The notes under the pieces are model-generated. The model had not been told where the DNA came from and searched no databases. It was given only the letters and a program-made list of their open reading frames with translations. Of a stretch of DNA of 64,000 bases, positions 1 through 9,008 are shown piece by piece; position 1 is the stretch's first letter, and every line of letters begins with the position of its first letter. The stretch comes from Volvox africanus (Eukaryota > Chlorophyta > Chlorophyceae > Chlamydomonadales > Volvocaceae). Both the position numbers and the translations under genes were made by a program. The stretch spans positions 1,876,001 through 1,940,000 of the forward strand of contig BSDZ01000020.1 of the NCBI GenBank assembly GCA_030268105.1, written 5' to 3'.

Positions 1-40
1 TGTCCGTCTATCTGTTCCTATCTGCTGCTTGCGGAGCGCC

Positions 41-276
41 TGTTGAGATGTAGACTACCAGACATAAGGAAGCCTCACGTTGTTACGGGAAAGTATTCGT
101 TACATAGTATCTGATAGTTATAAGAAGACTTAATTGTTCGCTCCGGAGTTGGCACAAATACTCGCTCGTATAGCACTACAGATTGGACGAATGCGGGACG
201 ATAGCGTACCGCCGGATACAGCTACAGCGACACGATTGTTGCTAAAGCGGATCGCTATCGATCCCAACTTATAACA
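41..276 (-). repeat. Solo LTR of the Copia-2 family
   Basis: On the minus strand this 236-bp block begins TGTTATAAG and ends ACATCTCAACA, giving TG...CA ends. Relatives lie at 26947-27196, 28212-28440, 42916-43151, 46655-46904 and 47916-48144, and truncated in the tandem units from 52511. The copy at 47916-48144 is the 3' LTR of the Copia-2 element, which is why I call this an LTR. The five bases on either side (GCGCC and GTGCC) match at four positions and may be an aged target-site duplication. Confidence 0.7.
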
Positions 277-429
277 GTGCCTGCTGCTGTTTGCTTGCCT
301 GTTGCTTGCTGCACACTCAGACACACACACACACATATTTGTAGTATATAGATCTTATCTATAGATAGTAAATGTGATAGACATATAGATATGTATATTT
401 TTGCTTATTGATAGGGGTAGCTCGCTTGC

Positions 430-645
430 CCCCTCCGTCTAGGAGCTCGTGAGGTTTGCTGAGACTTTGTTCTTTTGAGTAGCTAGACTTGAGGCTCATG
501 AGTCCTGCGTGCCCCTAGTTGGCTCGAGCGAGGCGAGGAGTGCACGGCAGGATGAACTGACTAAGCCATGTGTTCCCCCCTGGGCTGTGGTTCGGCCCGG
601 TCAGGGCCCCGGTGCTTGTCCTCTAAGGGCAAGTCGCCCACAGTG
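430..645. repeat. Dispersed repeat ending in GTGTAACA
   Basis: The block contains GGTCAGGGCCCCGGTGC and AGGGCAAGTCGCCCACA and ends in GTGTAACA. Related copies lie at 7150-7217 (3' end only), 53160-53395, 54740-54975, 58630-58860, 59622-59912 and in the right arm near 42546-42762. Read on the minus strand it starts TGTTACA, which would fit an LTR end, but I see no second terminus or coding region. A shorter relative of its end is at 970-1014. It lies upstream of exon 1 of the lectin gene in every copy. Confidence 0.5.
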
Positions 646-769
646 TAACAAACGTTCATAAATATATGTTGGATCGATTCTGCATATAAATAAACAAAGA
701 AATAAAAGATAGACAATATATGGAGAGAGGGAGGGAAGGCGTACGTATATGTTTACGTACTAGTTGCTG

Positions 770-3688
770 ATGGACCAGCACGCAGCCGCTGCGAGTGGAA
801 ATATAATTGCTGCTTGTAATGTCTTGCTTGTCTCCATGCATGTCATCCAGCCGCCAAGTATGCATGACTTATACCTCCATCTATCAACAATAAATGCATA
901 ATTATATATTATGTTATGCATGGTGGCACTCTGGAAAAGCAAATTACTACGTAAACCATTAGTATGTACCCAGTCCTTTCAGGGCAAGTAGTCGCCCACA
1001 TACAGTACTGCGGTAACACTTAAAGTGTGTATGTACCCAGTAGATATATAGACGGCCATCTACACTCGCTCCTGTCTGGTAAATAGCTGCAAATTATATT
1101 GTATTACATTGTATGTGTGCTACATGCCTCTCGTTTGGTTGTAATGATAACATGCAATTATCCTCCATGCATCCCGCCCGGCAGGGACTTGGTCCCAGGA
1201 TGTACCCATGGGTACTGGGGATGTTTTGTATTCAGCTTTGAGCTTGTACGCACTCCTGCTGGGAAATGACGGCGACCTTACCATTGGACGCATATCTACT
1301 CGTGAAGTTGTGTGGGCCGTTAGCCGGCTCGTCACCTACCCGCCAGGCTGTTCTACTCCTTACAAGGCAATGCTGCAGGTGTACAAATATATATGTGCAA
1401 TAAATGCACAATATATGTTATATTATATATAACTCCAGGGCAGGGTGCCCCCATGTCGATGGACGGTGAAGGACCTGATTATAGTGACCTGCGAGCTGAC
1501 CAGGAGCGGAGTTGACGCCTTAGTTGATTTGGCAGATTCCGCTGGATGCTGGTGGTGGGGGCTGAACCTGGGAAAACCACTGATTTCGGAGAAGTCGGCA
1601 TGGGAGACTGGATGAGGGTGCCCCGAAACACCGGGGAAGGTAGGGACTGCCAGGTTAGTGGCCACGGGTGAAGCTGTACCCCCCTATCCCACACACAACT
1701 CCAGGGGCATTTCATCATAATCATGCATCACGCACTTCAACAGGTACTGTGACGCATGCATGGCTTATTACATACACCGATCTGGACATAAAACTAAAAA
1801 ATCAACATAATAAGAATAAGAATACTTAAGAATGTAAAATTTCGAAGTGATGATAACAACTTATTTCAATTTAAATCTAACCCTGTCTAGCTACTTGATG
1901 GGTTGCTAGCTGGCTGAAATAACAGCCTACCTGGCGACTTGGAAGAGAAACGACCAGAACCCGAAACGGAGGTGTTGATAAACACCGAGGTCTTCCCTTG
2001 GGGATAAATAGTCACTTCCAGTACGACAAGGTGCAGATTGTAGATTGTACTCTCCGATAAGCCCCAGAAATAGAGGATTCCTATAGACACTTATCTATAA
2101 AGATCTGGACATATACGGATATCCTTGTACGGAGTATTACAGCCATAGCCGTAGCCATGTACTGTATGATGTACTGATGTACGGTATGTATTATGTACCG
2201 CTGTACGGTAAGCGCCTTTATGATATTTGGTATTTTTAGGATAGAGTGCCTTTAGGAATATCAATGAATATTGACATAATCTGTCACAGCTGGATGGATT
2301 AATAATTAGAGGCAGTATATGCATGATGAGTAATAACTGAATGTTAATAATAATGCTATGCATAGTAATGACCAAAAACAGCAAATCTCAAAAACGCCAT
2401 GCAAGCGTTGATTAGTGATTTTTTGGTAAATATACAACGAGTACACTTATTGTAAAATAACTCGTAATAAGGCAGGGTGTAAACCCTAAGACAGCAGCAG
2501 ATGACCAAATATCAGTTCATAGAAATGCTGCACATGCTCCCTCTGCTGCATATGCATGCGCATTGTATAATTTTATCAAGCCCTCTTTGGGCACATACTT
2601 GCAACCAATCATTCACTAGCTATACATGTATTACATCCACTATCGAAGGTAGATGGAGAGAGAGAGAGAGAGAGATATGACAATTAGTTCAGCAAGAGAT
2701 GGCACCCACGCAACGGGGTTTTCAAGCAAATGGAGGACGCACTGCTGCTGCTGCACCCTAATAACTAATTATATATTTTGTTGTTTTATAAATGCAGAGC
2801 TACGACGCGAATTTGGTGGTGTCCTGCTCTTTGAGCGGAACTGTCACGCCGGTGTGGACGACGGATGTGCCAACAGCGTCCAAGCCCGTGGGGCCCTATA
2901 CCGCGCTGCTGCTGAATGACGGAAGCCTTCAGCTTGTAGCTGAAAACAGTGGTAATCAACTGGTTTATTGGTCATCTGTAGGTGGGTGGTGAACTGCTAC
3001 CCTTACCAATCAGGCTATACGCACGGCTAGTTTAAAAGTGAATATTATTTTTTGTACCGCCAAGAAATCAATGAAAGGACGTTTGATAAATTAAAGAGTA
3101 AACCTGCCATCACTAAGAAATTGTCAGTGCACCGGAATGAAGCAACAGGTAAACCATAATAAATTATATATTATACACCTATGTGGCACTTCATATTACT
3201 GCTTTCATCACCAATCAGAAAGTTTCTGCATACATCTCCGTCACTGTTTTTGGTTCCCAGGCCTGCCACCACCACCATCACCGCCACCACCACCATCACC
3301 GCCACCATCACCGCCACCACCATCACCGCCACCATCACCGCCACCACCATCACCGCCACCATCACCGCCACCACCATCACCGCCACCATCACCGCCACCA
3401 CCGTCACCGCCACCGCCATCACTGCCACCGCCATCACCGCCACCGCCATCACCATCACCGCCATCACCGCCACCACCGTCACCGCCACCACCATCACCAT
3501 CACCGCCATCGCCATCACCATCAACGCCATCAACGCGACAGCCATCACCGCCACCGCCATCACCGCCATTTCCATCCCCATCACTGCCGCCATCACCGCC
3601 GCCACGAGGTGAATTGTCCACCTTTAGGCATATATATATATATATGACCCAAAACCCCAAAGCCCCAAACCCTTAACCCTAAACGCAA

Positions 3689-3720
<32 letters not shown>

Positions 3721-4157
3721 GGGTTTGGGTTTAGAGTTTAGGGTTTGGGGTTACATATGGTTTTACGGTTTAGGGGAATAAACCCTATAACCCTATAACC
3801 CTATATATGTAGATGTGGGATAAGTGTCGTCTTAATTGCACTATGCCATGTTTTAAAATGTTCTAGCCTCCTCATCGACGGTTATGCCGTGCATTTATAT
3901 TGTTAGTGTATGGTCGAAGAATGCCGTACACTAATATTTACCTAAAACCTACAACCACCCAAGCAACACGTCACACTGCCAGCCCTGACGTAACTACAAA
4001 ACTACTGACACTTTTCTTTGTTGTGTTGGTGGCGTCCCTCATCACTCGTGTATCGGCCGATGCAGGTTCCTCGTCCACCAATTGGCCACTCTCTATTTGG
4101 CGTCTTGCCACAAGTTTTGCAATATGCGCAGGGATGGCATGGCTGTGGAGTCCATGA
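770..4157 (+). CDS. Bulb-type lectin with (SP)n stalk and hydrophobic tail, left-arm copy
   Basis: I model five exons: 770-857, 1185-1378, 2798-2981, 3261-3608 and 4066-4157 (stop TGA). Every junction is GT-AG, phases agree (1, 0, 1, 1), and the product is 301 residues. Exon 1 starts MDQHAAAASG and has a short hydrophobic run (IIAACNVLLVSMHVI) that could be a signal peptide. Exons 2-3 form one GNA/bulb-lectin domain with three degenerate sugar-site motifs: GNDGDLTI, QSYDANLVV and NDGSLQLV (family pattern QxDxNxVxY). Exon 4 is a Ser-Pro-Pro-Pro stalk like those of algal hydroxyproline-rich wall proteins. Exon 5 gives GSSSTNWPLS then a hydrophobic end (LATSFAICAGMAWLW), resembling a GPI-anchor signal or membrane tail. 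A secreted or wall-anchored sugar-binding protein is inferred. The start codon is the least certain part. Intron 4 contains telomere-like repeats. Confidence 0.65.
3648..3812. repeat. Telomere-like repeats in both orientations inside lectin intron 4
   Basis: C-rich units (ACCCTAAAC and variants) run to about 3685, then (CA)n(TA)n, then G-rich units (TTTAGGG and variants) from 3721, then CCCTATAA repeats to about 3807. The two orientations could fold back on each other. The mirrored copy is at about 39375-39539. These degenerate units match plant/algal telomere sequence but are interstitial, within an intron of a gene. Confidence 0.75.
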
Positions 4158-5578
4158 TGATGAATGAAGAATAGTTCATACATAATATTTATAGATGGTG
4201 CCATGTATGCCTTCTGAAGTCTCAGGGTTCAAAACTTGTCTCCTACTCACACATACCTTAAAACTGCATGCTACAAAAATCTTACTAAACCCCTAAACCC
4301 TAAACCCCTAACACACCCCTCTAACATTAGAACGGTGATGAGTTAGCAGGCAGCCCCTAGCTACTCGGTCAATGGATCGGTTGTGTATGTAGGACGTGAT
4401 TATGGTGGCTGCTTATTACGAGCTGCCTGGGACAAGAGCGAGTGTTGTATCTCTGTTCCTAATAAACTCTGGGATACATACTACAAAGAGTGGGATGTGC
4501 CGTTGACCCGCAAGATTCTGCTGACTGCTGATAGTCATGATGGCAGAATCTAGCAAATGTTGAAGTTGATTTGGGTGAACGGATGGGGATGTAGTAGTTG
4601 AGAACCGTAAAGGCCTCTCGAGGTGCTGACAGGGTGTTGTATCTCTGTGTGAATATCCGCCAAACTGTTTGGGCCCTATGAGATGATGTCCAGTTTTCCT
4701 CACATCCTTAACATTAGCCTTATAAGGTATCTAATTAGATACCCCAGGATGCAACAAGTCATTCCCCTCACATAGGGTGCGGCCTAGCATCGTATATTCC
4801 AAGGGCCTGCCGCCTCCCTAGTATGTAGTCAGACAGATTCGATTCCTTACGGCCTAGTGACGGGCCCCCAACCCACCGACCAGTCTGACCCGCCCTCACC
4901 ATACTGTAGGTGAGGGTATATGAACCCGGGCGAACTTTCTTGATAACAATGTAGTATTGGTGCTGGTGTGTGTTCCATAAATGTACGATTACTACTGTAA
5001 CACTTTTGGAGAGTACTTGCTCTGAAAGGAGAAGCACCATGTGTGTATGTGTGTGTGTATATGGCTGGCTTGGTCAGGGGGTTGATGATTAAAGGGAATG
5101 CAAGAGGTAGGGGAGAAGATATGTATCCTGGTTAGATATTTAGGTAGGCCGCCTACCTAGCTAAACCACCTAGCCAAGCCATCTAGCAAGAATGTAGGTA
5201 TCCAAATAGTCTGCTGCTGGCTACCAGCACCAGCGTTTTCGTTCCCACAACTCGGGGATTAGCCACCTACCTAACGCTTATCTTCAATAATCATTCCGAG
5301 GAGGCAATTACACCAATCCAAGACTTTTTGTGAATTTTATGTAAGAATGTTATTATTGGCTCCTGGTTCGGGTTAAGTCGGGTCAGAGGTTATATCCCCT
5401 GGGTTGGGTTATCCAAATTTACAAATTCACTTTAAGACAGTTGATAAGCTGTGCATACATGAAAACAAGTATACATGTTTTACCGAGAGGTTTGCTTGAT
5501 ATATCAAGAAAGAACGAAGGGTTGCTGCTGGCGTGCTTAAAGCCGGAAGGGGTGGGTTAATCAAAGGTTGGGGTAATC

Positions 5579-5764
5579 ATGCACGATGACATCATTGGTC
5601 GTGACAAAACAGTGATGGCAATGATCATCAAGCGTTTGGGCTGGAGACTGCCTGATGGAGGCTCAACCACAGTGCCAATTTATGGACGAATAGTCCGCCA
5701 AGCCACACAGCTGCCGTTGTATTACGACTCATTTATTGTCGATGCGGCGGTCGATGCGACCTGA
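5579..5764 (+). CDS. Small hypothetical ORF, 61 residues
   Basis: The frame begins MHDDIIGRDKTVMAMI and has no recognised domain. It is identical in the right arm (37423-37608, minus). In the third lectin locus it is mostly conserved from 63856 but is cut short by a CGA to TGA change at 63964. Retention of the frame in two copies is expected from the arms' near-identity, so it is weak evidence for coding. It could be an exon of an unrecognised gene or chance. Confidence 0.2.
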   Translation: MHDDIIGRDKTVMAMIIKRLGWRLPDGGSTTVPIYGRIVRQATQLPLYYDSFIVDAAVDAT

Positions 5765-5969
5765 CAAGACGACTGCTGATCCTTAATTTAATGCATTATA
5801 TAAATATATAATACATTAAATACATAAATATATATTTATAATCAAAAAATATATATATTTATTTATATATCTGCATAATCCTGAATTGATAAATACGCGA
5901 ACCAATTTTGCGATACCTGACGATGCACGGACCAAGCCGGCATACGTAGTTGATTAGTAATAATTGGCT

Positions 5970-6400
5970 GAATTGAATAAGTAATAATATTTGCTATATT
6001 ATATCATCAAAGCTTGCGTGATTGATGCATAAGTGTGAGAAGTGCGACTCGAGGTGCGGTTACTGTGAGAAGGCAAGTTTGCGTATGCATCTTGGAAGTA
6101 TTATATATGATTGCGCTTACACCCACATTAATTAATATTGATATCTGCACCATGGTTATGAAGGTATACGTGTGATGGTCTGAGGTATGACCATCAGGTA
6201 CGACCATGGCGGTTAAGCTCCGCAACCAAATATTGATATTCGGCCTATCACACTGCATAAATGCCGGGAAGGTTGATATTGGTAATATACTGCGTGTGAA
6301 TATCGGTGATATGCTTGTTAGGGTGTATCACACTTGCGGATTGGGGATCTGGTGTGATATGTACCAGAAAGAGAGAAAAAAAGAAAAGAAAGGGATTTGT
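5970..6400. repeat. Possible degenerate LTR remnant
   Basis: The block shares word-level features with the Gypsy-type LTRs elsewhere: an AAGTAATAATATTT-like AT hairpin half, a TGATATTCGG/GATATT motif, and CACTTGCGG/CTGGTGTGAT. I could not find both termini or flanking duplications. The mirrored copy is near 36787-37217. The ORF at 6206-6553 lies across it and is probably not a gene. Confidence 0.25.
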
Positions 6401-7433
6401 GATGGTACATCCCACGAGGAAGTGCCCTTTGTTGCCGCCTTTGGCTCCGAAGCCAAAGTAGGGCATTGCCCAGGTCGGTTCGGAGGGGACTCCACCTGGG
6501 AACACGGTTGCGCAGAGGCTGAGCTCCGCACGCGCAAAGAGTTGACTGTATGACTGGTCGGCGGACAATTAATAAGCAAGAATACGATATTCATTCAAAA
6601 GACATACACAGTTTCTGTTTCCTCAAACTGAAGCAGTTCGTTTCTATATCGTCGGGGACTTTTGTAACGTGTTCAAAAGCATCTAGCTATCTATCAACCT
6701 ATCTATCGATCTATCTGTCTGCCCCCTTCGCTCTTTCCATCCAGGATTGCCATCACCACTTACACCACCCTTCAAGAGGATGAGCCGGAGGTGGAGGCGG
6801 AGGCGGAGGCGGAGGAGGTATCGGCGGCAGCGGCTGCATGCAGGGAACGCATTGTACGGCAGTACAGCAGCGTGCCAATTAACAGTGCAGGGTGGGCACA
6901 CGGTGATGTATCGTGCTTGCTGACGTTTTCATTACCGTGCAGTTTGTATTACGTATATGCGCTACTATCCATCTATCTACCTATCTAATTTTTAAGAAGC
7001 CAAAGTACGCCATGGACTCGAATATTCGTGTATGAATGTGCGAATATTTTACAAATATGTACATATGTGATCTATATGTGATATATACTGAATAAGATTA
7101 TTAATCCGTGCGTCAGCAACGGCATCTATATATCTACATACATACATATGGTTCGGCCCGGTGGTCAGGATCTCCGGTGCTTGTCCTTGCAGGGCAAGTC
7201 GCCCAGAATGTAACATCCTAAGACATATATACGACCATTCCCTACTTCCTTATCCCTCCCTCTATGCGAGTACGCAAAGCTTGTCTCCGCAGCCCTAGCG
7301 TGGAGAGAGTCTCCGCAGTCCTAGCGTGGAGAGAGTCTCCGCAGAGAAGGAGAGATCTTCATACAAATAGGGTAAAACCCGTGTTTAGGTACGGTAGTTC
7401 AAACCCGATCATTACACATCCGTTCTTCCGCCT

Positions 7434-7525
7434 CGTCTCTCCCCCTCCTCTCTCCCCTCCTCTCTCCCCTCCTCTCTCCCCACCTCTCTCCCCTCCTCTC
7501 TCCCCTCCTCTCTCCCCCTCCTGCT
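7434..7525. repeat. CTCTCCCCTCCT minisatellite
   Basis: About seven 12-bp units of a pure pyrimidine sequence lie on the plus strand, with one CCCCACCT variant. The right-arm copy is at about 35628-35714. Homopurine-homopyrimidine tracts of this kind can adopt triplex structures. Frames across it give SPPL or GERG repeats, which are most simply read as by-products of the repeat. Confidence 0.8.
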
Positions 7526-7718
7526 CATCCTTTCTCTTTCTTGAGCACTCAATGACCGCGAACTCCCCGGTCCTCACGCAAGTCCCCGAATGAAACGTGC
7601 ACGTATGTGGCAAGTTTCTCGGCAAGTCCAAAGTGTACGTCGGCATGATGAGTCAACGGCGGTGGCCGTCGAGGCTCGTGATGGCAGCAGTGGTGTTACT
7701 GCCGCTACCACTAGCAGC

Positions 7719-8542
7719 TGTTGTGCTACGGTTAGTTTCCCGCCGATGCGTAGGTCGATGTGATCCTACAAGGCGAAGTGCTATTGTGATGAACACATTG
7801 CATATGAATGAATCTGCATGATATAAATGTATTCGTGTACATTTATATATGCATTTGGCATGTTGTCATTATCCATCGCGACATCGCATCATGGCAAATC
7901 CGCCTAGCATGCATGAAAGCCCGAAGCATTGAAGTGCGCATTATGCTCGTGCTACGAAACGATAAGTAATATTATCTGATATAATATTACTTCATTACAG
8001 CACACGTTGAGAGCGCCGCACTCGTCGCGACACATGCCCTGCAACCGGATATCGTTATCCGGACCCTTGCATCATGCGAATGCCGGAAAGGCTTATACGT
8101 TGTTATGCGTAGACATCGCCTATACGCAGTAGGGTTGTCACATCTAGGATCGGCCTCCTGCTGTGAATCGTACGGCATTGCGATACTGCGAGTATAACAG
8201 ATGCGAGGACGGCTAAGCAAGATAAGACATTCGATACCGTAGAACACTCGTGTGTTCTATATAACTATTGCTATACGCTATTCTACTTAGCCCGAGCTAA
8301 GCCTGAACTTCGCTAATCACCGCCGCATGATGATTGCTTGCTTCCGGTGCTGACGGCGATTTCGTCCATTGCATCGTTCCGATCTGCAAGACTGTAAGTT
8401 ATATCTCTCTTTGTCTTGAAGTCTTCCGCTGTCTCTGTTTGCTCTCGCTTGCCTTGCTGTACTTGCAAGTGCTCGCGCATCGGTGTCGAAAGTCTCCAGA
8501 CATGCAGATACTAATGAGCAAACGCGAACGAGAGGTACAACA
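7719..8542 (+). repeat. Gypsy 5' LTR
   Basis: It starts TGTTGTGCTACGG and ends GAGGTACAACA, 824 bp. It contains a perfect AT-rich hairpin at 7964-7992 (12-bp arms AAGTAATATTAT / ATAATATTACTT) and a second inverted repeat at about 7821-7846. The same structures occur in the other copies of this LTR (12810-11987, 15166-15989, 30626-31459). Confidence 0.95.
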
Positions 8543-8545
8543 ATT

Positions 8546-8557
8546 TGGTATCGAGAC
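8546..8557 (+). other. Gypsy primer-binding site
   Basis: TGGTATCGAGAC lies three bases past the 5' LTR. It is close to the TGGTATCAGAGC sequence complementary to the 3' end of initiator methionine tRNA that is common in LTR retrotransposons. The exact tRNA is inferred. Confidence 0.6.
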
Positions 8558-8609
8558 AGGTTCGTTGCCTAACTGTCTCTCTTTGTCTAATCGGAAGTAG
8601 GTTCTTTCT

Positions 8610-8880
8610 ATGGCGAGTTCCAGCGACGAACCACGAGGACCGCTAGATACTTTTGCCGAAGACCTAGGCCGCGCCGTTTTGGACGCTGCCGCTTCCGGTT
8701 TGTAATTGTTTAATTGCTTTTGCTTAGATTGCTGCACTTGTTGTGTAAGTGTACGCTCTGAGTCGCAGGTAATCTCAGTGCACCGGCATTGCTTGCCACG
8801 GCGACTGAGACCGGCTTTCGTCCGGACCAGTTGGCGACTCTCATTGCCAAAACTACGGAGATCAGGACTCAGCTGGGCAA
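8610..8880 (+). CDS. Gypsy leader ORF, possibly spliced
   Basis: An ATG at 8610 opens a frame of 29 codons ending at a possible donor (8698). A GT-AG intron to 8768 would join it in phase to a frame beginning NLSAPALLATATETG. The peptide AEDLGRAVLDAAAS has a clear relative, AEELVHAVLDTVAS, in the Gypsy fragment near 20715, which suggests protein-level conservation. I could not connect this frame to the main gag ORF at 9009, so it may be a separate leader peptide or a gag N-terminus with a splice I cannot place. Confidence 0.3.
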
Positions 8881-9008
8881 GTACTTGCTGAGTTTACTGA
8901 ATCTTCTCAAGAGTACTGTCGGTAGGCTCACCGAATCGCTTTGTACTCTTGCCTTTGCGATAGAAGTCGGCTTCTATTACGCAAACCTAGGGTATCGTTT
9001 CGTGTTCC

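Larger units (their letters stand above)
4158..7140. other. Left-arm stretch downstream of the lectin gene, mostly non-coding
   Basis: No gene is recognised apart from a weak ORF at 5579. It holds a short telomere-like tract (about 4288-4313), a perfect 9-bp-arm hairpin at 5141-5159 (TAGGTAGGC, one base, GCCTACCTA), a very AT-rich stretch (about 5785-5875), a possible old LTR remnant (5970-6400), a (GGAGGC)n tract near 6790 and CTAT-type simple repeats near 6690-6720 and 6965-6985. The first part, to about 5700, is also present, diverged, at 62763-64000. Confidence 0.6.
1..7718. repeat. Left arm of large inverted repeat
   Basis: This segment reappears in reverse complement at 35431-43191. 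Matching positions sum to 43192 near the outer end, 43187 through the middle and about 43149 near the inner end, so only small indels separate the arms. The largest indel is a 36-bp expansion of a (GGAGGC)n tract near 6790. Most matching reading frames give identical peptides. The copy is cut by the window edge at position 1, and its right-hand partner continues into related repeat DNA beyond 43191, so the true arm is probably longer. The arm holds a Copia LTR, a complete lectin gene, telomere-like repeats and mostly non-coding DNA. It ends exactly where a Gypsy LTR begins at 7719. Confidence 0.95.

Noticed and set aside
130..336. Minus-strand ORF (repeated at 42856, 52583, 54162, 55745)
   Set aside because: It lies across a Copia-2 LTR and adjacent repeat; copies diverge without codon constraint.
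656..942. Minus-strand ORFs, one with a signal-like peptide ending in AAIIFPLAAAACW
   Set aside because: They are antisense to lectin exon 1. Splicing the possible donor to the next acceptor gives an immediate stop, and the plus-strand exon fits the gene in phase.
1187..1312. Diversity-generating retroelement (adenine-directed mutagenesis) as the cause of the exon 2 patch
   Set aside because: Substitutions involve all four bases and are not confined to adenine sites, and no template repeat with an accompanying DGR-type RT is visible. A different mechanism or strong selection is needed.
1187..1312. RIP-like or deaminase C-to-T mutation as the cause of the patch
   Set aside because: Most changes are transversions and they are phased to codon positions, which deamination would not produce.
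3171..3660. Long Met/Val-rich, His-rich, Thr/Ile-rich and Gly/Asp-rich frames over the stalk exon (also 39527-40016 and 61527-62345)
   Set aside because: They are the other five frames of the CCACCACCATCACCGCC repeat. Only the SPPP frame is in phase with flanking exons.
4416..5040. Minus-strand ORFs of 90-95 codons, partly present near 63021-63457
   Set aside because: The third-locus versions are rearranged and frame-shifted; no splice or domain evidence.
6206..6568. Overlapping 88-115 codon ORFs on both strands, mirrored in the right arm
   Set aside because: Conserved only because the arms are near-identical. The sequence looks like an old LTR remnant.
7434..7525. CRISPR-like regular repeat
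   Set aside because: Contiguous 12-bp minisatellite with no spacers, in eukaryotic DNA.
8334..8737. ORFs in the 5' LTR and leader on both strands (also 12000-12216, 15760-16044, 31188-31595)
   Set aside because: They repeat with each LTR copy and are frame-broken between copies; LTR sequence, not genes.
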